From Vespula vulgaris (lineage: Eukaryota > Arthropoda > Insecta > Hymenoptera > Vespidae): a DNA stretch of 64,000 bases. Positions 52,711 to 64,000 of this stretch are shown one piece after another; position 1 is the first letter of the stretch; each line of letters starts with the position of its first letter. The stretch spans positions 4,899,001-4,963,000 of the forward strand of contig NC_066596.1 in the NCBI RefSeq assembly GCF_905475345.1, in the 5' to 3' direction. Below the pieces are notes generated by a model, which made no database searches, was not told the origin of the DNA, and saw only the letters and a program-made list of their open reading frames with translations. The position numbers and the translations under genes were made by a program.

Positions 52711-53020
52711 GGAATCAATTAACTCGACATGCACCGCTGCCGGCCACTGGAATATAACACCTTCCTTGCGGCGGAACATGACCGAATGCTTTTTGACCTT
52801 TTTACGCAAGCGCATTACGTCGAGAAAGAACCTCGTACACGCAACGACTCACACTCTACATTTCTCTTAATATTTCCTTAAGTACGAGTTCAATTTGCAT
52901 TCGAATGCAAAACATATAATTATACTTACATAATGAAAAACTTTAAAGCGTCGATGTAATTTTGTGATAAGGTTATATAAAACGTAGGATTATCCTAACT
53001 CTTGGTTTTTGTTACTTTTT

Positions 53021-53206
53021 TCACTCGTATTCATACTTGTAATTGGTCACATATATGTTAGGTGTGTACCCTGTGTAGTCGTAGATATAGAATTCGTCGA
53101 CATCAGACAACACGTTTCCTGATCCGTACATTTTCAACCATCGAAATGACTCCGAGCAAGCATGTTCGGCCTCGGGTTTACGCGCGTCTGCACGTGTAAT
53201 CCCCAT
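53021..53206 (-). other. Short ORF of 61 codons, unidentified
   Basis: Runs from ATG (CCCAATGGGG context) to TGA and ends with a Tyr-rich tail, FYIYDYTGYTPNIYVTNYKY. It is not low complexity at the DNA level, but frames of this length are expected by chance in 64 kb. No signal peptide or domain is visible. A TATAAA lies only about ten bases before the ATG, too close to be its TATA box. Confidence 0.12.
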
Positions 53207-56200
53207 TGGGCTTTATAGGCCACTATCGTTCAACGAACGAACGAATGAATGCGTATGGAGCTTTACATAGCAGCGTTGCTATCGTGCGTGGATGAATGTG
53301 AATTACGACGATACACGAGGGGTTGCGGTGCACAACGAGGTCGTTAATTAAAATCCACCCGGTACATGTTGAGGTATCATATCTACGAACGAAGTTCGGT
53401 ATAGTCACCATGGTTATGTTTACTATAGAAAAATGTTTTTACGATTACTTTGGCAAATTGTCAATTTTTGTTAAAAATTATTAAACCGTCGATCAATTTG
53501 ATTCTTTTATCGATTTGAAATTGAAAGATACTGATTTATTTACATTCCTTTACGCTCGTATTTTATTACTCGTATTTACATACTGTTGAATTAAAAGTAG
53601 CAATGAAATTACTATATTCTAAGAGTTATCTTTAATAATGATTCACTATATCACAACGAAACAATTTCAATTTTGTCGATCTTTTATATATATATATATA
53701 TGTACTTTTTTCCATTTGTTCCTACTATTTCTGCTTCGAGGAGTTTTATTCCGATGGGTCTGTTCTTTTCCTTTGTAATTTTTTCTTTTCTCTCTTTATC
53801 TCGCGATTCAACATAACTCGCAGTTTTTGTCGCGAATTCGAGCGATACGGATCGACCGTTGTTTCTCTCTCCTTCTCTCCCTTTCTTTTTTCTCCATATC
53901 TTTCTTCTTTATTCGAGCGTATGACGAAAATCTCGAAAGAAGTAGTTATGACAGCTGGTATCCTCTTTCTCCGCGAGTCACGTACAACCGTAGGAAAGAA
54001 AAAAAAGGAACAAGGAATAACAAAAAAGGAAAGAAAAAAAAGCCTTGAACTCAGTTCGCAATAATAGGCTCTAAAGGGCAGAACGCGTAAGCTCGCTTCT
54101 ATTAAAAAACTTGGAGCGAACTATTCTAATAAAATGCAGGTTGCATGTAGAGGGTTGCGTAAAGCCCTCATATCCCTACCACTTCTCCATTCGCCGTCTA
54201 CCTTTACGCCATCGTATTTTACTACAAGAATGAGATTGGGTATCGCGAGAAGAGATTTGTCTCGTATCGAAAAGACAAATTATTAAATACGGCTTTACGA
54301 TATATTTTTCTCTCTCAACATTTTCCGCCCTAATTTATTTACCTCCCATCCTTCGAACAAAACTTTGCCGGAGAACGAAATGGAAAAAGGAAAGGTAAAA
54401 AGGATAAAACAAGAAAGAAGGGAGAACGAAATCCGAAGCAGAGGTGTGGTCGGAACGGGCATAAAACAAAAAAAAAAGGAAAAGAAAAAGAACGGAAAAA
54501 GAAAGAGAAACAAAAAAAGGGGCCAAGCTTCAGAACGAAAGAGTTAATCTTTCAAGGCAGAAAATTGAAAAGATCTCGAATCAATTTGACGGTCTAACGA
54601 TTCTTGCACGAACCAACGACGATGAAGACGACGTCGACCACGAAAAAGTCATTTGCTTCGTAAGCGGCTCGTCGTTTCGATCGCAATTTCTGCCGCTGGC
54701 TATCCTTTTACCCTCTAGCCCCGCTATTTTTCTCTCTTCCTCTTTCTTTCTCTCTGTCTCTCTCTCTCTCTTTTGAGAACTAGCAGGCTACGCGATATTT
54801 GGCCTTTTCATTAAGCGCCGAAAGGCGCGTGATTAATGGAGTTCGTTCGCTGTGCAGAGGATAGGTGCGTTGCTCAACGGGGGGTGAACCACCTCTTCCC
54901 TCTATCTCTCTCTCTCTTCCTTCCACCTGAAACCTCCACCCTCCTATTCTTCCTCATGACGCGCCGACAGACGCGTCGTTCAAACTCGCGGAGTTTCGTG
55001 AAACCCTGGCAGAGACGGTAACGAAGTCACGTTGATCGCCTAACCCTTAAAAAAGAGGAGAAAGATGGTGATGCTGTACGCGGTACGGTATATAACAGCT
55101 TGAGAAAGTTTAACAATGAGCTATGAACCTTTTACGATCTAGTAATTAAAGCTTGCCCTGATTTTACGTTGCATGATAAAGATTACAAATTTTAATATTT
55201 AATATTTCGAGTATTACCATTAAATTCTAAATATCATATGAAAAATATTAAAAACGAGAAGGTTCACACATTCGCTCTACGGTCTGCATGCTTAAAAAAG
55301 CAGGAAAAATTGCGCCGGTCTAGCATATCGTCAGAGATATGTTGGATGAAAAAGTAACATAAACAAACATAAAATGAAAAAGCCAAATGTTTGATATATT
55401 ACAAGTTTATTTTTTCAGAGAGTTGGACCAATATAACTTCATATGTATTTCGCTCGGAATAAAACCGAAACTCGAAATTGCATAAACAAAGAAATCCTGA
55501 CATTTCAAAAAAAAAATCTATTTTTTTCTTTATTTGTTCATCGGTATTATTAACGTGTATTGAATGAAATGCTTTCGCGGAAACAATATTCTAATAATTA
55601 AATCTTATTGAATATTACGTTTATTATTTTATGTATTTCGTATTTGTAAAAATTATTCCAAATTTGTACTATTTTTACGTACGTACATTCGTTCGAGCGA
55701 TTTAATCAATAACGACGAAACGCACGTACCTTCGCGTTATAGAAGAAAAGAAAAAATACAACACGAAGTTGCGTACCATTCTATTATTTCGCGAATAGCC
55801 CCGATACAAAAGGAAATCAAAAGCGAGAAAATCATACTCATTGTATATACGTTCACACACATATTCAGGCACACCGTACAGAAAGCAAAGGCAAGAAAAA
55901 AGAGAGCAAGGTAGATAGCCGTTGTTGCATGTGCAAGCGTGCGCGCGCTCGCGTTCACGCAATCCACGTGCTCACCATTGCAAGCAGACTGCTCAAGCCC
56001 TCGGGCTCCTTTCGACGAGCGAACATAATGCGATCTCATTTTATTTTGCGCCGGTCTCTCACCCCCCTTTCCACTACCTTCTGTTATCACCGTCGTTCTT
56101 TCTACGGTCTCTGAACGTCGCGAGAAAAAAGGCTCACCCTCCAACCTTTCACCCCCACACTTTCTCGGAGTTTCTCCTCGTTCGCGTCTGTTTAAAATTT

Positions 56201-57275
56201 TCCCGTTCTCTCTTTTCTCTATCTTTGTTACGATCGGACAGCTCGATGCCTGAAAGTTGCAGAATTTCTATAGATTTTGTTGTGCTATTAATATACCGAT
56301 TTATCATTGCTATAATACCGTGAAAAGTAACTAGAAAAAGTTTTGCAAAGTGGAATCTGTTAAAAAGAAGGGTGTGGTCACTAAGGTGAGAGTTTGTTTA
56401 TAGAAGCTATTAATAATATCATAATAATGATGATAATAGAAAGAAAAACTATTTAATTTCAGCTGAAAACTCGAGTATATCTTTCGGATGTAGCGTCAAA
56501 TTATTTGATCTTTTTCACGATGATCGAACGAAAACTCGCGGTTCATGCAATTACTATACGCCGGCGAACACTGTGAATACTTTCAGGTGGAGATTTCACA
56601 GTATTTGTTTGGGGAGGGTACGCGTTACTTTTTGTTTCTTCTTTTTTTATTTTCCATTTTTTTTTTATTTTTTTCAACGATTCGAATATCACGCTTGTAT
56701 CGCGTCGATCGAACGGTTTATTTCATTCGAAGTTCGTTTCACTCGTCATTGGTGCGAGCTTTATTGATTTCTTTGACGCTTCACTGGCGAGACTTTATTT
56801 TGCCATTCATTCATACGACTTTGAAAAAGTTCGTAATTTATTTGAGACGACCATAGAAATGCTTTTAAAACACTGAAGTTAAAGTCAAGACAAAAAGTAA
56901 GAAATAAAATACACCGATTACTTATTACTAATTCGAAAAAGCCATTAAGCGATTACAAATCAATCCTATAGTACTAAAAACCGGACGATCAATTCAAATC
57001 CGCATTAATCGTGGAAAGAGCACGGCAAGGGAAAGTTCAAAAATTGAGAGAGTCGATTTTCCGATAACAAATTTTCTTTATCGTTGGCGTCGAACAGGAA
57101 GGAATTTAAACGGCAGGACGTATTTACCTTGGATAACCTCGTTGCGTGGCTAGTAACCACCGGACCGATAATCGAGAACTTAACGATCTACGTGAACGAA
57201 GGTACCGGAGAAAACAATGTGACGTGTTGCTATTGATTGCTACGTCGCTTCGACGCGATACTATAAAGAAGAAGA

Positions 57276-57293
57276 AAGAGTGAGAGAGGGAGA

Positions 57294-57328
<35 letters not shown>
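57276..57328. repeat. GA microsatellite
   Basis: GAGG/GAGA units pass into about fourteen uninterrupted GA units. Confidence 0.95.
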
Positions 57329-57331
<3 letters not shown>

Positions 57332-60300
57332 AAAGAGGAGGAGGGAACAAGAAAGATCCGCATATCGCGTGTGTGAAAGAGAAAAAAAGGAGAACAAGAA
57401 ACGAAGGATACGTTGCATGCTGGACCCTCGACGTAACAAATTGTTTATTGCCACATGCTCGACTCTCACACTATATACAAAATGGGGTTTGAGTTTCTCT
57501 GCAAAACATCCAATGCTTCGAGCTGCCTCTACCATCCCTATTGGGTGTTCCATCTCGTGTTCGCACACGAGCACACTCTTAAACCACCCTCTTCTGGCTA
57601 TTACTCGCCCCTGAGAGCTTGCCTAGTCTTGTTTTTCCTTTTTGGTTTTTTATTACGTAATGGTTCTCTTACGATTAGGCAAGAGTGTGATAGGTGTATC
57701 TAACTGAGGTGTACGAGCAGGTGCCACTTAACGAAATAACTACTCTAGAATGATGGCAAAAGCAATCTCGAAGATAATTTCAGTAACGTTTATCAATCCT
57801 TGATACGCTGCGAGTATGACAAAATATTCAACGTTGAAAAAATGACAAAATTTCTACCCGATATTATCACACCATTTATCAATTTTCCACTCTTTCGTTC
57901 AACTTCATTAACACTCTAGAACAGACCATTACTCTCGATAGCCGGTACTCGACCCTTAAAATTAGTACGCGAAATCGCGAGTATCGGTTGGTTGAACGCT
58001 CACACGGATTCCCTTTCGCATGAGTGTTCACTGTGTTCGCATGTACACTTGATGGCAAACAGGAAACCCTCCTTTCCCCACTTCCCTCTTCCTCTCTCTT
58101 TTTTATTATACATGCTTGGTCTACTGGTTTGAACCACTATCTGTTCGTGGCAACACGGTGCAAACATTTGTTCAGGACGAAGAAGAGTACTGATAGTGGG
58201 GATAGGAGACGGTGATGGGAACAGAGAAGTGCGGCAAACGCTGATGCAATATCAGTAATAAGATAACGACTAGCCGGCGTATTGCACCCGACTTTACTTT
58301 CCCTTTCCACTCTTTTTTCATCGGCCAACATTCTGGAGCCACGTGCAGTAGCGATCTGGTGGTATTCGAGTTTCTTATCGGAGTTACGTGTAATATGCAT
58401 CGCGACCCTGATTCGGTTGCTTTTGTTCTTACATGTAAAACGTTTTTTAGATAATAATTATTAACAATTACTTGAAACTAAAACCCGAAACGAAATATAT
58501 CACTTTGAACGATTCAAAGTACTTTCAAAAGTATAATAACTTGATGTTAAGAACATTCTGAAGTATTATCGTATATCCAAACATCATTATCGTTCTAACA
58601 AACGATGATACCAGGTGAGGCACGTACAAGAAAGAAATTTTTCTCTCCAGATTAGAAATTTTATCAGCCGGCTTCTTCTTCAACCACTTTTCGACTAATC
58701 TCCCGACCACCGGTGTGTCACATATGGCGTAGAACATAAAAAGAGCTCTAGGCGTCGCTATTTCTAGTCGTCGTCGTTGCAGCTCAGATTAGAAGCAGTG
58801 CATTCTGCACGTTCGCGAGGCCTCATTTCGAAAACGATTCGTTTCCTCGATGTAAGTTGTGGAGCACCTGTCGTCCTCCCTCTCCCTCTTTCTGTTTCTC
58901 TCTCTTTCTATCTCTATCTCCTCTACTTCTTTTCTCCTACTACTTCTCCTACTTTCACAATCACAACGATATCACACAAAGACATTAATGTTCGCGATGT
59001 TCGTGCCCGCGCATTTTTTAAAACCGAATCGCGTTTCACGAACGGCCAGCCGGAAATAAAACAAGATTAAATGCTCTCCGTCAAAATCAATATTCTCTGC
59101 ACTTAACCGGATTGGTGCCCGTTGCTACAAGCTATGAAAGAAGGAACATGGTATTTCGTGGAAATCTATGTAAGGTGATAAAATATCGGAAAGCAAAGAT
59201 TTATCGATCACTTGTAAAACGTGTTCGTCAAATTTCTTTGTATTTTCGTGTGGGTTTAGTATTTCAGAATCGGTCTTAAAAATATAAAGAAAATACGAAA
59301 AGAAAAAAGAATATTGAAATCGATAAAAAAAAAAATAACATAATAAATTCGAAAGTGATGTGCTCGTCGTGATTCACGGATTTCGAAGCTCAATAGACAT
59401 TTTTATCGTCTATGGTCACGTAAATTGTGGTTTTTGGTATGCCACGATGACAACGAGAATAGTTAGCGTTAGGAGACGACTGACCTAAGCGACGCGTCGT
59501 AAATTGTGCGCAATTGTGCGTCAACGTTGACCCGGTGTCATCGTCCGTCATTTCAAGCAACCTTATAATTGCCCTCGCCACGAACGAAACCATCCTTTCA
59601 TAAAGACATGCGCACCGACAAATAGCTGTACTCTTTTATAGGCGATACCAAATGTACGAAATTGATTGAACAAAATGCGGTTTTTGAACACACGAGAAAA
59701 ACACGTATCTAACGTTTAAACTAATTTCGCGAAAATATACACAGAGATTTATTGATGAAATGAATATAGTAAGTTAATTAGTTAAAAGTTATAGCATTTA
59801 ATGTTAACGTTACAATCGACGTAATTTGGTTTAGGTATTTTATTAGATTTTACATCGACGGAAAATGGCTCGATTATTTGCTCGCAACTTCCTTTTACTT
59901 TGATTTTCGAAAAGCATTCGATCGAAACCGAATAGTTGTGCAATTTACGCGATGGGTGAACAAGCACGTTAGTTTGAACACACCGTTCGAGGATTTTAAT
60001 GTGATTGCACTGTTTATTTTAGGTAAATGAAATTGAAATACTACGAGGAGTCTCGAAGAGAACTGGCTCGTTCTTTTTGGTGGGGATGCAGGACCGTCGG
60101 AGATGAGGGGTGGAAGGAGTCCTTATTGCGAGTCTACCTTTTTAATTAAAGTTTGAAACTAAACTAGCGCACGCAGGGAAAGGGTTCATTCGTACCACCC
60201 TTGCGGACTCGGTAGAAACGCGACGCATAAAATAATTAAGTGTAGCTTTCGCTATGTTGAGCACCATCATAGAGCTTATTTAACATTCTTACCCATTATA

Positions 60301-61948
60301 AAATGAACGACGGCTAACACAAGATCGCCTTCATTCCAAGATTAAATCCTGAAACGATAATATAACCGTTTCTCGACTTTACTCTTTTACTGCCACCCAC
60401 CATTCTCATCCCATTCATCTTGAAATCTACAAAGAATAAGAAGACTACTTCTTTTTAAAAACGAGGTTAATTGACATTTTCAACAACGTTACGTTTTAAA
60501 GATATTACTCTTGCTGTTTCATTAATTTTATCACCGATTTCATATCGGATATACGAACGAATATTCATTTTCACGATTCCTTTATTCGCAAAGTTCCTTA
60601 ACCTCAATGCGACCATCGTCGTTCTATCAGCTACTAGTACGTTAATTTTCCTAATGGTTAATCGATAAAGCGGTAAGTTGCAGTAATGGAATCGTTTCAT
60701 GCTTAGATTCGTATTTATACATTTACACATTACATGCATGCACGTAAGTGTACATAAGTTAGGATCCGTGTGTGGTCTCTAGCTGTGGCAAACAAGAAAC
60801 AGTAGGATGTTCACGATAGTTGGAGAATATATTTGTATATGTAGTTAAACGAATACGTTCTCGATCCTTGGACACCTGTTCACATACGTGAAACGGGCGC
60901 ATGCGCGTATAAATTTTCGAAGATGTTAACCGGACGAATGGAATTGACTCGTAAGTTGAATTAATGACTGAAGTCTTGATGTTTGCTTTGAAGTTAAATC
61001 TATTGGTATAATGTCGCTACGCAGATAAACATGAAAATAACGCATTTTTCCTTTATACAAATTTGTATTAATGAACATGCGATAAGTTATTTACCGGTAT
61101 ATTATCTTCGAATATAATATCGCCAACTAGAGACTCGATATCAAAGTGTTTTCATAATGCATCGTGTGGTTACGCCATTTAAAATACAGACCACGTTTGT
61201 TCACAAAGCAAACCTATTTTGGTCGAGTTGCGTGCAAGCGCGATATGGAAGCGAATACTTTGATTGTGTGGGATTAATTATTTATGCAGTAAAGGGTTTA
61301 AAAATGAACTATGGATCATCATTGACTGTAATCGAAATTGTAACACCGTAAAATAATTCACAATAACTGGATTATGTATATTCTGCCAAAGATCATCGCA
61401 ATGAAAACGGTTTGCTTCTTTCTTTCTTTGCTTCTTTTGGACGGATAATCTAAAATTAAAAAAAAAATGATTTTCTTGATCTATGAGACTTAAAGTTCGA
61501 ACGATGGAACAGGCAAAACGTGAACAAGTTTGTTAGTGACTTCAGGCCTCGAACAAAGCGGAAATAAGTTACGGCTATAATAGACGATACTAATAAAGTA
61601 TTCTAGCAGAATAGTTTATCCTGTGTGCGTTTTAATCATCACGACAGCGTCGTTTCTTTCAGCTGTCTTGATCATCCGCAAAGGTGGTAGTTTCAATGAA
61701 AAGTCGCTTTTAAAGAATTATCTCAGTTATCTCATCGCAAAAGCAAAGTTTTTAATTCGTTCGTTGCGAAGTATTCTACCTGCGTACCGACTTATCGATG
61801 AAAAGAGGAAGCCATTAAAGAAAAAGGGAGAGAGAGAGAGAGTCATATTACAATAATTACATCATACCGATCTAGTTTTTCCGATATATTTATTCTCTCT
61901 AACCTTTTTCTCTAACATATGCGATAAATAAATAATGACTCACGTCTT

Positions 61949-62400
61949 ATTGTTTTTCTAAGAATAAATGTAGAAATACGAAAATATTACACTTTGTGTT
62001 AGATTTATATAATAAAGTCCTTTAAAGTACTTTTGACTAATAACATTCGTTCGAAGACAACAAATTCGATGCGTAATAGAATCCCTTGTTTAAAGTCTTC
62101 GCCTTATTGTTTTCTTGAGAATACAAAAACATTACATTTTGTGTTAAATCTATATAATAAAGTCCTTTAAAAGCCCTTTGACCAATAACATTCGTTCGAA
62201 GACAAAAAATTCGATGCGTAATAGAATCCCTTGTTTACAGTCTTTGTGTAATTGTTTTTCTAAGACTAAATAAAGAAATACGAACACATTACATTTTGTG
62301 TTAGATTTATACGATAAAGTCCTTCAAAAGACCTTAACTAATAATATTCGCTCAAAGGTAACAAATTCGATGCGTAATAAAATTTCTTGTTTAAAGACTA
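61949..62400. repeat. Three-copy tandem repeat, unit about 145-157 bp
   Basis: Copies start near 61,949, 62,106 and 62,251, each with an ATTGTTTTCT-like opening. Each contains TTTGTGTTA, ATAAAGTCCTT and AATTCGATGCGTAATA in the same order. The last string is identical in all three. Copy 2 lacks about 13 bases near its start. No reading frame is preserved across copies. Confidence 0.92.
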
Positions 62401-62660
62401 TTTTACAATTTAAAACTTTAATATAACAAATGATATTAGCCGAAAGAGAAAGAAAAGTTGGCTACACGATGAATTTACAAATGACTTCGCGCGCAACGTT
62501 TAAATGCAATTTCACGAGCATGAAAATGCAATTGTTTCGAGCACAAACCGAATTCGAACTTTTCTAAATAACTTAATTTATTTTGATCTTTCTTTAAGTA
62601 TGTTTTAACAACGGATACATAACGATTAGACAATCAATACAAAGAGAACAAGATACTTAC

Positions 62661-62779
62661 GCTTGGAAGAACGATGTTAAATTTATGGGAGCCCTAGCTC
62701 GTTGTCACGAAAACACCTCGGTTGTTCGTTCACCAGGAGCAATGTCGTGGTCTGTCGTTGACTAGCACTATCACCAACT
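62661..62779 (-). other. Candidate noncoding first exon
   Basis: The minus strand has a strong donor, CCAAGC/GTAAGTATC, beginning at 62,660. Upstream of it a possible initiator, GATCAGTT, places A+1 at 62,779. The intervening 119 bases contain no ATG, as expected for a 5' leader exon. An AGACC resembling a downstream promoter element lies at +27 to +31, one base short of the ideal position. Ddr, the next known gene on this strand, begins with a leader acceptor at 15,123 that needs a donor upstream, so this exon could be its first, with a 47.5-kb intron. Other minus-strand donors in between (for example ACGCGCAG/GTAAGT near 34,931) are alternatives. Confidence 0.35.
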
Positions 62780-63060
62780 GATCGTAGTAAAACACGCAAG
62801 CATGATCGTCAACGAGTCACGTTATGTCACGGTATCACAGAAACACTATTATATTATTTCGTTCTTACTGATATAAGGAAATGATTTTGGCGCGTCTCCG
62901 ACTCAAATTATTAAGTTTCAAATCTTTCCGGAAGGAGGAAGTCGCGAGAACATATAAGACCGTGCGTAGTCCTCGCGACCCCGTAACGGACTGAGCGTCG
63001 CGCCAGCGGCACAGCGCCACCGTGACCCGTGGCGACATCGTGTACTAACACGAGCCGGCT
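62780..63060 (-). promoter_or_regulatory. Candidate promoter region, GC-richer
   Basis: Upstream of the candidate exon are a second initiator-like TATCAGTA at about 62,866-62,873, a TTATAT element near 62,955, and a CpG-dense segment at about 62,935-63,060. The CpG-dense part contrasts with the AT-rich surroundings. No factor-specific motif is compelling. Confidence 0.3.
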
Positions 63061-64000
63061 ACATTCGTGTTGCTCTATCTTTCTCACTCACTCTCTGTCT
63101 TATACGTACCAATACAAATACTCTTTCTATCTCATATGCTCGGTCTTTCCCTTTGCGAGCAGTTTCTCCACTTTCCCGCTCTTTATGGAAAGGACCAAGA
63201 GCTTACTTCGAATCGTGCTTTTCTTCTCGTCCAGTACTATCAAAGACGTACGTAAATATGTGAAATATCGGAATGGTATGTATTCGTGTTCTTTTCCTAA
63301 CTAGGTACTTTACAAATCCCATCGATCGTTCTTAGACAAAGGTACTATGCTATTTTTGATCGAAATTTCTTTTTGATCGACGCTGATAAATGCATAAATC
63401 TTTTTCATTTTATTTTGGTAAGAGAGTCACTGATCTCTCTCTCTCTCTCTCTGTTTCTCTCTTTCATTCAATAATTTTTAAATTCTAATGTTTGAAATAA
63501 ATTAAATTTTTAAATAATATCAAGAAATCAGTTTCGATTGTTGATTACTCACATAAGACGGTAAACGAGTTAACGTTCAATTCTTCTGCAATTTAGTTAG
63601 CTTAGAGTATTTTCTCGGCCACGGAGAGAAAATTTCGGCGAGACTCGATGATTCTTCTGATACGACTTGTGCCTCTCGCTGCACGTACGAAGGAAATGTA
63701 CTTTGTACGTGAGTGCATGCACGGAGCAATAATTGTAAGCTCGTTTCAGTTGAATAGATAAGCAAAAGATGTCATGTGATTTCCAAGAATTCTATTATTC
63801 GGAAGATCGACGAACTCTGAGTATAAAATTGATTATAAATTTTTAATGAAATGACGATGATAAATTTCATGACAATTGCGATTGAAATGTATATATTTTT
63901 TAACTTATTTCTGTCATCGTTAATTCGTGCATATCTTTGAAAATTCGATCGATCAATAATACCAATGCAATTTTGCGGATAGAGTAGTAAGAGAAACATC
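63061..64000. other. Stretch with no recognised gene
   Basis: AT-rich single-copy DNA with a short CT tract at about 63,436-63,451. Frames at plus 63,029-63,304 and minus 63,772-63,999 show no domain. Confidence 0.6.

Larger units (their letters stand above)
35756..61948. other. Gene-free, microsatellite-rich stretch (possible long 5' intron of Ddr)
   Basis: About 26 kb with no coding exon I can support. It contains the 10-bp array at 36.1-36.8 kb, many GA/CT tracts, two adjacent trinucleotide tracts near 48.4-48.6 kb and a poly(A) of 26 at 42,835. It also contains a diverged duplication at 43.9 and 44.3 kb and an AT hairpin at 52.24 kb. A 61-codon minus-strand frame at 53,021-53,206, ending with a Tyr-rich tail, is the most protein-like short ORF but has no other support. 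Confidence 0.6.

Noticed and set aside
52574..52870. Arg/His-rich plus-strand frame
   Set aside because: It arises from CGT and CAC trinucleotide tracts.
58783..58851. 69-base plus-strand exon-like segment (LRLEAVHSARSRG...) between TTGCAG and GAT/GTAAGTTG
   Set aside because: The splice signals are reasonable, but there is no partner exon on this strand and no recognisable peptide. It may be chance or a noncoding transcript.
1..64000. tRNA, rRNA, CRISPR array, prokaryotic operon or transposase gene
   Set aside because: No tRNA B-box with matching A-box, no rRNA-like block, no spacer-repeat array and no transposase or reverse transcriptase motif was found. The arrays present are microsatellites, the 10-bp minisatellite and one three-copy repeat without spacers.

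Overview
The window is eukaryotic, intron-rich nuclear DNA, most likely from an insect and probably a hymenopteran (bee, wasp or ant). It is AT-rich but not depleted in CpG (TCGA and CGAA words are everywhere). It is crowded with GA/CT microsatellites and shows no recognisable transposon protein, rRNA or tRNA. The one confidently recognised gene encodes an arthropod-type discoidin domain receptor. The species assignment is inference from composition and protein similarity.

Minus strand, 15,122 down to 5,940: three 5' exons of a Ddr-type collagen receptor tyrosine kinase. They hold a leader with a short upstream ORF and a GC-rich hairpin, a signal peptide exon, and two exons covering the first two thirds or so of the F5/8-type C (discoidin) domain. 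Splice phases agree exactly across all joins: 118+106+232 nt = 152 codons. The rest of the discoidin domain, the membrane segment and the kinase must lie to the left of base 1, since no matching exon was seen in 1-5,939. A strong splice acceptor precedes the leader, so at least one noncoding exon lies further right.

15,123-62,660: a 47-kb gene-poor expanse of AT-rich single-copy sequence, purine/pyrimidine tracts and microsatellites. It includes a remarkable array of 10-bp units (36.10-36.79 kb), a cluster of exon-like segments of unknown identity on the minus strand (34.75-35.75 kb), and a diverged duplication about 400 bp apart (43.93 and 44.32 kb). Apparent long reading frames here are mostly by-products of stop-poor GA/CT tracts.

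61,949-63,060: a three-copy tandem repeat of about 150 bp, then a minus-strand splice donor closing an ATG-free segment next to a GC-richer area. I infer, without proof, a promoter and noncoding first exon, possibly that of Ddr, which would make the intervening DNA one giant first intron. 63,060-64,000 holds nothing I recognise.

No previously undescribed multi-gene system is evident. The most interesting items are the 10-bp phased array, the Ddr leader structure and pocket substitutions, the candidate distal promoter with its tandem repeat, and the unidentified exon cluster.
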